From NCBI GenBank assembly GCA_966186595.1, contig CBIFWO010000003.1, positions 1 to 64,000 on the forward strand: 64,000 nt of DNA, written 5' to 3'. A program made the position numbers and the translations under genes. Of this stretch, positions 1-6,809 are shown piece by piece. Source of the DNA: JALRBM01 sp966186595 (lineage in GTDB: Bacteria > Patescibacteriota > Saccharimonadia > Saccharimonadales > Saccharimonadaceae). The first letter of the stretch is position 1. Every line of letters begins with the position of its first letter. The notes under the pieces were generated by a model that made no database searches, was not told the DNA's origin, and saw only the letters and a list, made by a program, of their open reading frames with translations.

Positions 1-141
1 CGGGATGTATCTACAATAAAATAGAAATGTGGAGGCTACAACCGACCTCGGAGCGGGGTGAAAGATTGTGGAATCTGTGCACAATTGACTTCCTACAACT
101 AAAGTGTTAATGTATAAAATATAAGATCTTAAAATACAAAC
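1..141. other. Intergenic 5' edge with an AT-rich promoter region
   Basis: No convincing coding region. The last 35 bases before the gene at 142 are AT-rich and contain a TATAAA-type -10 near position 114. No clear Shine-Dalgarno precedes the ATG at 142. The first 60 bases may be the 3' end of a transcript that starts outside the window. Confidence 0.4.
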
Positions 142-600
142 ATGAAAACCTTAGAGTCACCCACCTTTCAGACTGAAGATCCAGCTGAGCCAGATCATTT
201 GGATCGTGGCCATGGATACGCTGCAAATGAAAATATCAATCATGAGGTTGCGGAAATTCGTAGCCATGCTGAAACTCTAGGGCTGTCGTCTGAGGAAACC
301 GACGCGGCAGTGGCTGACTATCTCGAGGTTCAAGGCGCAAAGAATGATTCGGAGGTGCCTCCTCGCGCTACTATCGAGGACGGCTTACGGGAGGCCTCGG
401 AAAAATTAGCGGAAACGGACGCAATCTTTGAAGAAATGGAGAGAGCGAATGCAGAGATAGCGGAAGCGCTTGAAAAACTCATAAAGTTTTTTCCTAAACT
501 TCAGGAGTACCTCGATAGAATTGTTAATGAAAACGACCCCGAAGTGAGAAAGAAGCTAACGGAAGAGCTTCAGAGGGAAATCGATAAGTTGGATCGTTAG
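142..600 (+). CDS. Hypothetical acidic coiled-coil protein
   Basis: 152 aa, very acidic and Glu/Lys/Ala-rich. Residues from about 75 to the end form an almost uninterrupted amphipathic helix, a probable coiled coil. There is no signal peptide, membrane segment or Cys. I do not recognise the family. The ATG follows an AT-rich promoter and has no obvious Shine-Dalgarno. The next small gene starts 1 nt after the stop, so the two probably share a transcript. A scaffold or chaperone-like role is only a guess from composition. Confidence 0.6.
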   Translation: MKTLESPTFQTEDPAEPDHLDRGHGYAANENINHEVAEIRSHAETLGLSSEETDAAVADYLEVQGAKNDSEVPPRATIEDGLREASEKLAETDAIFEEMERANAEIAEALEKLIKFFPKLQEYLDRIVNENDPEVRKKLTEELQREIDKLDR

Positions 601-601
601 T

Positions 602-853
602 ATGAATACGGATATGTCTCTCGAGCACCAGTATGAAATTGCAGTAGAGAGCCGAGAGGAATTCAAGAACGGTAACGTTAGTGATGAGCAATTGACTGAG
701 TTTATAGACAAACACGTACCTGAACACGCGGAAGCTTGGAAGACTGTTCTTCCCTTAGCTCGTTCACTATTCCCGAAATTTAATTGTGGTCTTGCAACTG
801 TGTATCTTCGTGAAAAAAATGGGCCACGGCGAAATCATCCACGGACGTTATGA
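602..853 (+). CDS. Hypothetical small protein, probably frameshifted
   Basis: 83 aa beginning MNTDMSLEHQYEIA, predicted helical in the first 50 residues. It directly follows the coiled-coil gene. A run of seven A (813-819) sits where the reading becomes unconvincing. In the +1 frame an open stretch continues to 989 and looks more protein-like, with a GGAG turn and a CCICG motif. The native product may therefore be about 128 aa, made of this N-terminus and the 786-989 frame. Whether the break is real, programmed, or a sequencing indel cannot be told here. Function unknown. Confidence 0.45.
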   Translation: MNTDMSLEHQYEIAVESREEFKNGNVSDEQLTEFIDKHVPEHAEAWKTVLPLARSLFPKFNCGLATVYLREKNGPRRNHPRTL

Positions 854-1001
854 GCACAGACTTCATACATTTTTGGCGCTGGGCGGTGCAGGAATTGCGA
901 AGACTATCATAGATAACGGCAGATTAGTTTGGTGGACCTGCTGTATATGTGGGCCCCTAAAACATCCCTGGAGTGATCGGGTTGAATGAAGATAGGCAAC
1001 T

Positions 1002-1439
1002 CTATTCTACAGTTAGAGTACCACGCTTTGAAGGATTGTAATGGTTGTGAAAGCCCCACTCCCCCTTCTTCGTAACGGTCACTTCTTTGATTTGACCTGG
1101 CGCGATGTCTTCGGAGTTCATCTCTGGATTGGCGGTGTGAACAGGGTGCGGATCCGATGCGAACTCGATTGTGTCATCTGTTTCGTTGAGGATCTTGATC
1201 TTTTGACCAGACTTCACCGAGAAGGTTGCTGGACTGAATCCGTCCGCGTTGTAGGTCACTACTGCACCGACGTCGTCGGCTGTATCAGAAGATTCATTTG
1301 CGCTCTGTGAACTATTTTGTGACGAGTTGGTTGGTGTTGTTTCGGGACTTTTCTTGTTATTATTCGCGATCGCCCATACCCCGACGGCTATAATGACGAC
1401 GAGTGCACCCAGGGCAATGATTTTATTGGTTTTGTTCAT
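1002..1439 (-). CDS. Membrane-anchored cupredoxin-like domain protein
   Basis: 145 aa. Residues 7-25 form one hydrophobic N-terminal segment (anchor or uncleaved signal). A Ser/Asn/Thr-rich linker follows to about residue 55, then a cupredoxin-type beta domain. The family's C-terminal turn is recognisable as GEWGFHNHYNPSKRGTLTV. Where blue copper proteins have FHC, this protein has FHN, so the Cys ligand of a type 1 site is missing. His residues remain (HPVH, FHNH), so another metal site or a structural role is possible. AGGAGA, 6 nt before the ATG, supports the start. It is probably located outside the membrane. Confidence 0.75.
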   Translation of the reverse strand: MNKTNKIIALGALVVIIAVGVWAIANNNKKSPETTPTNSSQNSSQSANESSDTADDVGAVVTYNADGFSPATFSVKSGQKIKILNETDDTIEFASDPHPVHTANPEMNSEDIAPGQIKEVTVTKKGEWGFHNHYNPSKRGTLTVE

Positions 1440-1510
1440 TTAGTTTCTCCTGCTATCAATGCTACTTATGCCTATATCAATGATCGTGCACCTTGGTGTA
1501 TGATGTCAAT

Positions 1511-1912
1511 ATGAAGAAGTTGATGAACGGGTTTGATACGGTGACGAGGAAATATTCTCATTTGTCTACACTTTTTCTCCGCTTGGGTTTGGCGACGGTG
1601 TTTATTTATGCGGCTATTGCCTCTACCCTTAATCCGAATGATTGGGTAGGATACTTGCCCGGTGTTCTGACGGCTGTCTTACCCGCAGAGACACTATTGA
1701 TGCTGTTCTCTGTGGTTGAGCTGGCACTGGCTGTTTGGCTGCTGAGCGGAGTATATGTACGATATGCCGCTGTGGTGAGCTTTTTGATGCTCGGTGGCAT
1801 TGTTGTTTCTAATTTTGCACTGTTGGACATCAGTTTTCGAGATTTGGGCCTTATGTTTGCGGCCCTTGCCCTCGCTTTTTCACCCTCCGACGATCAAGAA
1901 GAGTCACTCTAG
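1511..1912 (+). CDS. DoxX-like small integral membrane protein
   Basis: 133 aa from the ATG at 1511, with four predicted membrane helices and an acidic C-terminus. Arrangement and length resemble DoxX/DUF-type four-helix proteins, whose roles are poorly defined (redox or electron-transfer partners in some cases). I choose 1511 over the upstream in-frame TTG because TATGAT ends 6 nt before this ATG, matching the leaderless pattern of the window. Its stop codon shares the palindrome CTAG with the stop of the convergent sugar dehydrogenase gene, so the two transcripts overlap. Confidence 0.6.
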   Translation: MKKLMNGFDTVTRKYSHLSTLFLRLGLATVFIYAAIASTLNPNDWVGYLPGVLTAVLPAETLLMLFSVVELALAVWLLSGVYVRYAAVVSFLMLGGIVVSNFALLDISFRDLGLMFAALALAFSPSDDQEESL

Positions 1913-3135
1913 TTCGCGGTGTCTTTTAGTTTGTAAATAGCGTTCGTCTTAAAGTCGGCGAGATATACTTCACCGTCATTGCCTTGACCGAATGCGCTGA
2001 TGGAATGACCAGTTCTTGCAGCAAGTGTCTGTGTCCATTTGTCGTTTTTTTGCTCCGCGTAAAATAGTTGTCCATTGCAAAAATCACCGTAAAAATATTT
2101 GCCAAGAAGAGCGGGATTTTGTTGTCCCCTGTAGACATAACCACCCGTGATAGAACAGCGGTTTTCGTCGTGGTTATATTCCAAAACCGGTGCGATGTAT
2201 TTGTCAGCTGTTTGGCAACCTGCCGAATTATACGGCGCCGTCCCTTCAAAGCAGCGCCATCCGTAATTTTCGCCGCCTTTACTCTCAGCTTTTTGGACGT
2301 TTATTTCTTCGAGTGCACCTTGTCCCACATCGGCGATATAGAGGTCGCCTGTTTTCTTGTCAAAACTCATCCGCCATGGATTGCGAAGCCCATATGCCCA
2401 GATCTCTGGCTTCGTGCCTGGCTCGTTTGCAAATGGATTTGTAATAGGGACCTCGTAGGGATCACCTTTGTTGATATCAATGCGGAGGATCTTGCCAAAC
2501 AAACTATTTTTATCCTGTGCCCTATTTTCCGGGTCGCCTCCACTTCCGCCGTCGCCCAACGCGACGTAAAGATATCCATCGGGGCCGAATACGAGATCGC
2601 CTCCATTATGATTAGCATAAGGCTGCTTGAGGGTCAGAAGGATTTTTTCACTGTTTGCATCGCCGATTGTTCTGTCGGAATTTGCCGTAAAACGAGCGAT
2701 AACGGTGTTTTGATTTTTATCGACATAATTAACAAAAAGATAGCCGTTTTGTTTGTAGTTTGGGTGAAATGCAAGACCGAGGAGGCCCATTTCCCCTTCA
2801 GCACGGACTTTGGACTGAATGTCGAGAAATGTTTGTGGCGGGTTCTTCTCACCCGGTATAATGCTGCGAATGACGCCGGAGCGCTCGGTGATGAAAAGTC
2901 GTTTGTCATTGGGGATGCTAGTCGCGATAATGCCCGTCGGAGCTAGGAGGCCGCTGGCAACTTCCTCGGTGGTAACGACGGGTTGTTTGAGTGTCACGAT
3001 GGGAGTTTTGTCGGTGACTGGGATTTGAGAGGTCTTGATCAAAGCTTTGAGAATAAAAATCGTTGTGGCAATAACAATAATAAATGACAGAGCGATCGAT
3101 ACTGCGATAATTACCTTCTTGCTTTTGATATCCAT
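1909..3135 (-). CDS. PQQ-type soluble aldose/sorbosone dehydrogenase, membrane-anchored
   Basis: 408 aa. Residues 8-31 form one N-terminal membrane segment, and the rest is the six-bladed propeller of the glucose/sorbosone dehydrogenase (GSDH, YliI/Asd) family. Diagnostic stretches include GLLGLAFHPNY, NHNGGDLVFGPDG, YVALGDGGSGGD, GKILRID, YGLRNPWR, YIADVGQ and ENYGW. The family oxidises aldose sugars with pyrroloquinoline quinone outside the membrane. PQQ is presumably scavenged, since no pqq genes are visible. TTAAAT ends 6 nt before the ATG, suggesting a leaderless mRNA. It is convergent with the DoxX-like gene. Confidence 0.87.
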   Translation of the reverse strand: MDIKSKKVIIAVSIALSFIIVIATTIFILKALIKTSQIPVTDKTPIVTLKQPVVTTEEVASGLLAPTGIIATSIPNDKRLFITERSGVIRSIIPGEKNPPQTFLDIQSKVRAEGEMGLLGLAFHPNYKQNGYLFVNYVDKNQNTVIARFTANSDRTIGDANSEKILLTLKQPYANHNGGDLVFGPDGYLYVALGDGGSGGDPENRAQDKNSLFGKILRIDINKGDPYEVPITNPFANEPGTKPEIWAYGLRNPWRMSFDKKTGDLYIADVGQGALEEINVQKAESKGGENYGWRCFEGTAPYNSAGCQTADKYIAPVLEYNHDENRCSITGGYVYRGQQNPALLGKYFYGDFCNGQLFYAEQKNDKWTQTLAARTGHSISAFGQGNDGEVYLADFKTNAIYKLKDTAN

Positions 3136-3190
3136 GCCCCTATTTAACCATAAGCGTATAATGAAAATGCAATCTAAAAAAGGAGAAATG

Positions 3191-3355
3191 ATGAAGCCGG
3201 ATGCTCCAAAAAAACAAACTTCAGATAACCCTCGGACACCAGAACGGGCTGGTGGTTATGGGAAGCGCCCCATCTGGCAGTGGGTGGTGCTGTACGTTAT
3301 CCTCGCTGCGATTGTCTACACTGCAATTTATATGTTATTCATGAATAATTATTAG
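3191..3355 (+). CDS. Small single-pass membrane protein
   Basis: 54 aa: a polar, Pro/Lys-rich N-terminus of about 30 residues, then one strong membrane helix (WVVLYVILAAIVYTAIYML) and a short tail. AGGAG lies 5 nt before the second of two adjacent ATGs, so I start at 3191 (3188 is the alternative). TATAAT at 3157-3162 is the likely -10. Similar tiny proteins are common in CPR genomes. No function is assigned. Confidence 0.65.
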   Translation: MKPDAPKKQTSDNPRTPERAGGYGKRPIWQWVVLYVILAAIVYTAIYMLFMNNY

Positions 3356-3380
3356 GCGGAAATGATAATAACCTGGCAAG

Positions 3381-3412
3381 AAAAATGATGAGTCAGAACA
3401 CTCATCATTTTT
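3381..3412. terminator. Bidirectional intrinsic terminator
   Basis: A perfect 13-bp inverted repeat (AAAAATGATGAGT with its complement) around a 6-nt loop. It has A-rich and T-rich sides, so it can terminate on both strands: after the small membrane protein gene on + and after tRNA-Ser on -. Confidence 0.85.
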
Positions 3413-3414
3413 CT

Positions 3415-3504
3415 TGGCGGAGAGAGAGGGATTCGAACCCTCGATAGGTTTGACCCTATACCGCTTTTCGAGAGCGGCCAGTTCAACCACTCCTGCATCT
3501 CTCC
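3415..3504 (-). tRNA. tRNA-Ser(CGA)
   Basis: The minus strand folds into a full class II tRNA. The 7-bp acceptor is GGAGAGA/TCTCTCC, followed by discriminator G and an encoded CCA. The anticodon stem is CCGCT/AGCGG with loop CTCGAAA, giving anticodon CGA for codon UCG. A long variable arm (GGTATAGGGTCAAACCTATC region) and a GGTTCGAATCC T-arm are present. Length is 90 nt including CCA. Confidence 0.95.
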
Positions 3505-3556
3505 GTTTGCTTGCCTATTGTAGCAAAGCTCTAGAGGTAGCGCTATACTTGGTAGT

Positions 3557-3949
3557 ATGGAAGACTCGATTTTTACCAAGATTATTAAAGGCGAAATCCC
3601 CGCTTATAAAATCTACGAAGACGATAAGACGATCGCGTTTCTAACAATTCAACCAGTTCGTGAAGGCCACACGCTGGTTGTGCCAAAAGTGCAGGTTGAT
3701 CAATATATCGACTTACCGGATGAAGACTATGATGCGATGTGGCGCACAGTGAAGAAGGTTGCAGCTCGTCTTCGTGAAGTCACCAGTAAAGAACGAATTG
3801 GCGTCGTGATCAAGGGTATTGATGTGCCCCATGCACACGTTCACCTCATCCCATTTGATAGAGGTGAATCACTAAAAGCTGACGGCGAGCCTGAAATTAT
3901 GCCCGGGGATGTGCTGGCTCCTATAGCAGAGAAACTTCGTTTTTCATGA
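3557..3949 (+). CDS. HIT-family nucleotide hydrolase
   Basis: 130 aa with the histidine-triad motif HAHVHLIP near residues 93-100 and the usual N-terminal start (FTKIIKGEIPAYKIYED). HIT/Hint proteins hydrolyse nucleoside phosphoramidates or similar nucleotides in the cytoplasm, with the middle His as nucleophile. TATACT ends 7 nt before the ATG, so the mRNA is probably leaderless. Its last 4 nt overlap rlmH, so the two are co-transcribed. Confidence 0.92.
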   Translation: MEDSIFTKIIKGEIPAYKIYEDDKTIAFLTIQPVREGHTLVVPKVQVDQYIDLPDEDYDAMWRTVKKVAARLREVTSKERIGVVIKGIDVPHAHVHLIPFDRGESLKADGEPEIMPGDVLAPIAEKLRFS

Positions 3950-4401
3950 TTCGCATTCTCGCCGTTGGTAAAAAGCACGAATCGTGGGTTGCAGAGGGGA
4001 TCGAGCGATACCAAAAACGCCTCAAGCAACCGTTTAATGTTGAGTGGACGGTGCTTCCCCATTCTTCTTTGGAGGGTGAGCGAGCGCGACAGGAGGAGTC
4101 TGAACGCATCCTATCTCGACTGAAAGATGACGACTATGCGGTGCTTTTAGATGAGCGAGGAGAGATTGTTGATTCCCCTTCTCTTGCTAATCGGTTACGT
4201 GTGCCTATCGACTATTCAAAAAAGGTAGTTATTATCATCGGCGGTGCCTATGGTGTGGATAGCAAGGTCCATGAACGAGCTAATTTCATCTGGTCATTAT
4301 CGAGACTTGTCTTTCCGCACCAACTGGTGCGACTGGTTTTAGTCGAGCAATTGTACAGAGCACAAGAGATCGCAAGCGGTAAACCCTACCACCACGACTA
4401 G
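3946..4401 (+). CDS. rlmH: 23S rRNA (pseudouridine-1915-N3)-methyltransferase RlmH
   Basis: 151 aa SPOUT-class methyltransferase. RlmH features are the N-terminus IRILAVGKKHE, LLDERGE, the knot region VIIIGGAYGVD and the C-terminus LYRAQEIASGKPYHHD, which ends on the usual His-rich tail. It methylates pseudouridine 1915 in helix 69 of 23S rRNA on assembled ribosomes. It overlaps the HIT gene by an ATGA. Length is normal for the family (about 155). Confidence 0.95.
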   Translation: MIRILAVGKKHESWVAEGIERYQKRLKQPFNVEWTVLPHSSLEGERARQEESERILSRLKDDDYAVLLDERGEIVDSPSLANRLRVPIDYSKKVVIIIGGAYGVDSKVHERANFIWSLSRLVFPHQLVRLVLVEQLYRAQEIASGKPYHHD

Positions 4402-4470
4402 TTTGCATTTATATACAAAAAATGATTTAATACTGAATGCCTAGAACGACGAGAAAGTGAGGCACAGGAG

Positions 4471-4788
4471 ATGCCCTTAGAGTGTTGGGAGATCGAGAGG
4501 CAGGCCCTCATCTGGCAAACCAGCCTGGTGGGAAGAAGGAAGCTGGAGGTTGCTTTCCTCTGGCTGTTCCTCCTCGTAGGGTTGCCGCTGGCGACTGCCT
4601 TGGTGGTTCTGCTCTCTCAGAGCCGGCTGGATGAAGTTGCCAGCAGTCTGATTGCCTCGGTTGCTTGCATCGGGATCGTTGCGGGAGCGATCTACGCCGC
4701 CTACCAGATCTCGAACCTGGCCGAAGATCGCTTCTTCGAACCGAGGAGCCAAGCGATCGACGAGAAGTACCAACTCACTTCCACGTGA
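4471..4788 (+). CDS. Two-TM hypothetical protein (accessory cassette)
   Basis: 105 aa with two membrane helices at roughly residues 25-48 and 58-82, and a charged tail. No family recognised. Codons are rich in C/G at third positions, unlike the neighbouring rlmH. ACAGGAG just upstream of the ATG is a Shine-Dalgarno. An AT-rich promoter region lies at 4402-4436 and a GC hairpin follows at 4797-4829. This promoter, SD, gene and hairpin form recurs through the window. Confidence 0.65.
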   Translation: MPLECWEIERQALIWQTSLVGRRKLEVAFLWLFLLVGLPLATALVVLLSQSRLDEVASSLIASVACIGIVAGAIYAAYQISNLAEDRFFEPRSQAIDEKYQLTST

Positions 4789-4796
4789 TCAGGCGG

Positions 4797-4829
4797 CGCG
4801 GGCCGGGGCTACTACGGCTCCGGTCCGCG
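4797..4829 (+). terminator. GC hairpin after the two-TM cassette
   Basis: About 13 base pairs (CGCGGGCCGGGGC against GGCTCCGGTCCGCG, with wobbles) around a six-base loop, directly downstream of the stop at 4788. No U-tract follows, as with most hairpins of this gene class. Confidence 0.6.
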
Positions 4830-4850
4830 TCTGCGAACCAGGACACCTAA

Positions 4851-4879
4851 TTGACATTATGATAAGCATATGCTATATT
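4851..4879 (+). promoter_or_regulatory. Sigma-70 promoter TTGACA-N17-TATATT
   Basis: A textbook -35 TTGACA (4851-4856), 17-base spacer and -10 TATATT (4874-4879), 28 bases before the ATG at 4907. It is one of the best matches to the housekeeping sigma consensus in the window. Confidence 0.85.
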
Positions 4880-4906
4880 ATTTTTATAAACAAATAAAAC
4901 AAACAT

Positions 4907-5239
4907 ATGCTTGCAGTTTTTATCAATCCCCTCGCCATTCTCATGAGTCTTAGCACTGCTACGGGTGTCCTTATTCATGACATGCATCTTGATCAGGCGG
5001 CCACTACCTTAACGATGCCCGCTGCGATGGCGAATGTTGATACCACCAAGACAGCTAATCTTGGTGGTACTGACCATACGCACATCGAACGTGCCTCGGC
5101 TTCGCAGGCGATCGTTCATCTCAATAGTCGTAGCCCCGGTATTCAACCTCGTACTTTCGAAGATAAGAAACATCTGCTTCAAAAACGCGTTATGCGCGGT
5201 CATCATGCGTTTGATAACTACAATTTACCCTTAGTCTAG
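4907..5239 (+). CDS. Hypothetical protein with N-terminal hydrophobic segment
   Basis: 110 aa. The first 22 residues (MLAVFINPLAILMSLSTATG onward) are hydrophobic and lack a basic n-region, so this is either a weak signal or a membrane segment. The remainder is polar and His-rich (HTHIE, GHH). No family recognised. It has its own consensus promoter at 4851-4879. The start is supported by promoter position rather than by a Shine-Dalgarno. Confidence 0.55.
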   Translation: MLAVFINPLAILMSLSTATGVLIHDMHLDQAATTLTMPAAMANVDTTKTANLGGTDHTHIERASASQAIVHLNSRSPGIQPRTFEDKKHLLQKRVMRGHHAFDNYNLPLV

Positions 5240-5244
5240 GGAAA

Positions 5245-5273
5245 CCTGGTGCAGCCGCGCGGACTGCACCAGG
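5245..5273 (-). terminator. Hairpin downstream of the amidase gene
   Basis: A perfect 10-bp stem CCTGGTGCAG/CTGCACCAGG with a 9-nt GC-rich loop and a weaker outer GGGAA/TTCCC pairing. It lies between the converging genes at 4907 and 5291 and can serve both. On the minus strand it follows the amidase stop. Confidence 0.75.
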
Positions 5274-5290
5274 TGGGATCTTCCCTCCTC

Positions 5291-6748
5291 TTACCGGATC
5301 ACGACATCATCGGCCTTCACGAAGCCGATGCGGTTGCCGTACTGGATCTCGATGAACCTCGTCTTGCCCGGGAAGACCTGGTGGTCGTAGGGGTAGGACG
5401 AGTCGATCGCCCAGGCGTAGAAGTGATCGTTCACGGGTCCAGCGTCGATCACCCTGTAGCGCTGGCCGGCCAGAACGTTGTACGGCAGCGGAGCCTGCGG
5501 CGCGAGCGTCGGAATCCAGAAGGACGCCGGCGGAGTGCTGAGCAGATCGGTCGGGTAGGCCGACTGCTCGGGCACGGGACGGCCGTAGACCGGGATGCTG
5601 GTCTGACCCGCCTTCGGGGCGATGTACTTGCCCGTGGCGGGCAGTGCGGCCGGGGCATTCCATGGGCTGAGGAGCCAGCCAGTAGAACCATTCACCCAGA
5701 CCTTGTACCACATGCCACTGGTGTCGAACTTCTTGTCGGCGACGGCGAACGTCTGCCCGTAGAAGAGCCGGGCGGCGTTGTTCGTGATCTCCGTGCTTCC
5801 CTGGCCCAGAACTGGGTCCGTGAAGTACGGAGCATCGGAACGCGGCTCGGACCTCAGGTAGACGAAGTTCGCCGAGTGAGGGCCTTCTGGTGCGCAGCCG
5901 TTGTTACCGACCGAGCATCCCGTCACTGACTGCTTGTTGAGCCACCAGATCGGGGCGACCGTCACGAAGTTGCTGTTCAGGCCACCGCTCGGAACCGCTG
6001 GCCCGCAGGTCATCGCCATGTACAGCTGCCAGTTCCAGTACGGACCTGGATCGGTGTGCATGCCGGCGATCTGCGAAGCCTTGACGGCTGGGATGTTGTC
6101 GTGTCCGAGGATGTGATCCCGGTCACATGAAATCCCGAAGCGACCCGTCAGGTACTTGACCAGCTCCGAACTCGACCGGTAGAGCGCCGTCGTGTAGTCG
6201 GTTCCGCCGGTGGCGGAGTGACCCTCGTGCTCGATGCCGATCTGGTGCATGTTGAAGTACCAGTTGCCCGCGTGCCACGGCATGTCCTGGGTGCGGACCA
6301 TCTGGTACACCGTGCCGTCCTTGCAGACGACGTAGTGCGTGGCGGCGTAGTGCAGCGGATTCTTGAAGGCATCCAGGATCTCCTGGCAGGTGCCCTCACC
6401 GTCGTGAATGTTGATCGAGGTGATCTTCATGTCACGCGGACGATCGGTCACGTCGTAGTTGCCGTAGTTCGTGACATCGTCGCCGATGGCCGTAAAGGCC
6501 GCCGGGACAACGATGCAGCGGATCGTCGGCGGACACTCCGGCGTGATCGTCGGAGGTGTTACCGCGGCACTCGCGGCGAGCCTTGGCTCATTCTGCGCGA
6601 GCTTTTCGCTCATGCTGCTGCCGATCTGGTCGCCATCCAGTCCCGGAGCGTGTGCTCCGGCACTAGGTGCCAGTCCGATCAGCAGTACGAGTACTGCCAG
6701 GACCGTTGCAGCACTGCGCTGCGCTCGGTGTCTCACCAGCTTCTCCAT
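5291..6748 (-). CDS. Secreted N-acetylmuramoyl-L-alanine amidase (Amidase_2) with C-terminal SH3-like regions
   Basis: 485 aa. A classic signal peptide (basic start, hydrophobic residues 13-30, cut near AGA-HA) is followed by an Amidase_2/PGRP zinc domain (about 105-245). Visible zinc ligands are His115 (INIHDGEG), His231 and Asp233 (MHTDPGPYW), with IEHEGH as the acidic strand. The C-terminal half resembles repeated SH3-type wall-binding modules. The enzyme cuts the lactyl amide between MurNAc and the stem peptide. The gene is very GC-rich, with actinobacterial-style codon choice unlike adjacent valS, which suggests transfer. No Shine-Dalgarno is evident. It may act on the wall of a host or prey. 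Confidence 0.88.
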   Translation of the reverse strand: MEKLVRHRAQRSAATVLAVLVLLIGLAPSAGAHAPGLDGDQIGSSMSEKLAQNEPRLAASAAVTPPTITPECPPTIRCIVVPAAFTAIGDDVTNYGNYDVTDRPRDMKITSINIHDGEGTCQEILDAFKNPLHYAATHYVVCKDGTVYQMVRTQDMPWHAGNWYFNMHQIGIEHEGHSATGGTDYTTALYRSSSELVKYLTGRFGISCDRDHILGHDNIPAVKASQIAGMHTDPGPYWNWQLYMAMTCGPAVPSGGLNSNFVTVAPIWWLNKQSVTGCSVGNNGCAPEGPHSANFVYLRSEPRSDAPYFTDPVLGQGSTEITNNAARLFYGQTFAVADKKFDTSGMWYKVWVNGSTGWLLSPWNAPAALPATGKYIAPKAGQTSIPVYGRPVPEQSAYPTDLLSTPPASFWIPTLAPQAPLPYNVLAGQRYRVIDAGPVNDHFYAWAIDSSYPYDHQVFPGKTRFIEIQYGNRIGFVKADDVVIR

Positions 6749-6809
6749 CGTGTTTAGTGCCGTGTGGGGTCGGCAGAGGATGAAATCCCACGAATCCTAT
6801 AGTAACAGA

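Noticed and set aside
2068..2946. 292-aa plus-strand ORF
   Set aside because: Antisense to the well-supported sugar dehydrogenase gene; no ribosome site and no protein-like composition.
5249..5929. 226-aa plus-strand ORF and others opposite the amidase
   Set aside because: GC-rich coding DNA leaves long open frames on the other strand; Arg/Val-rich composition and no signals.
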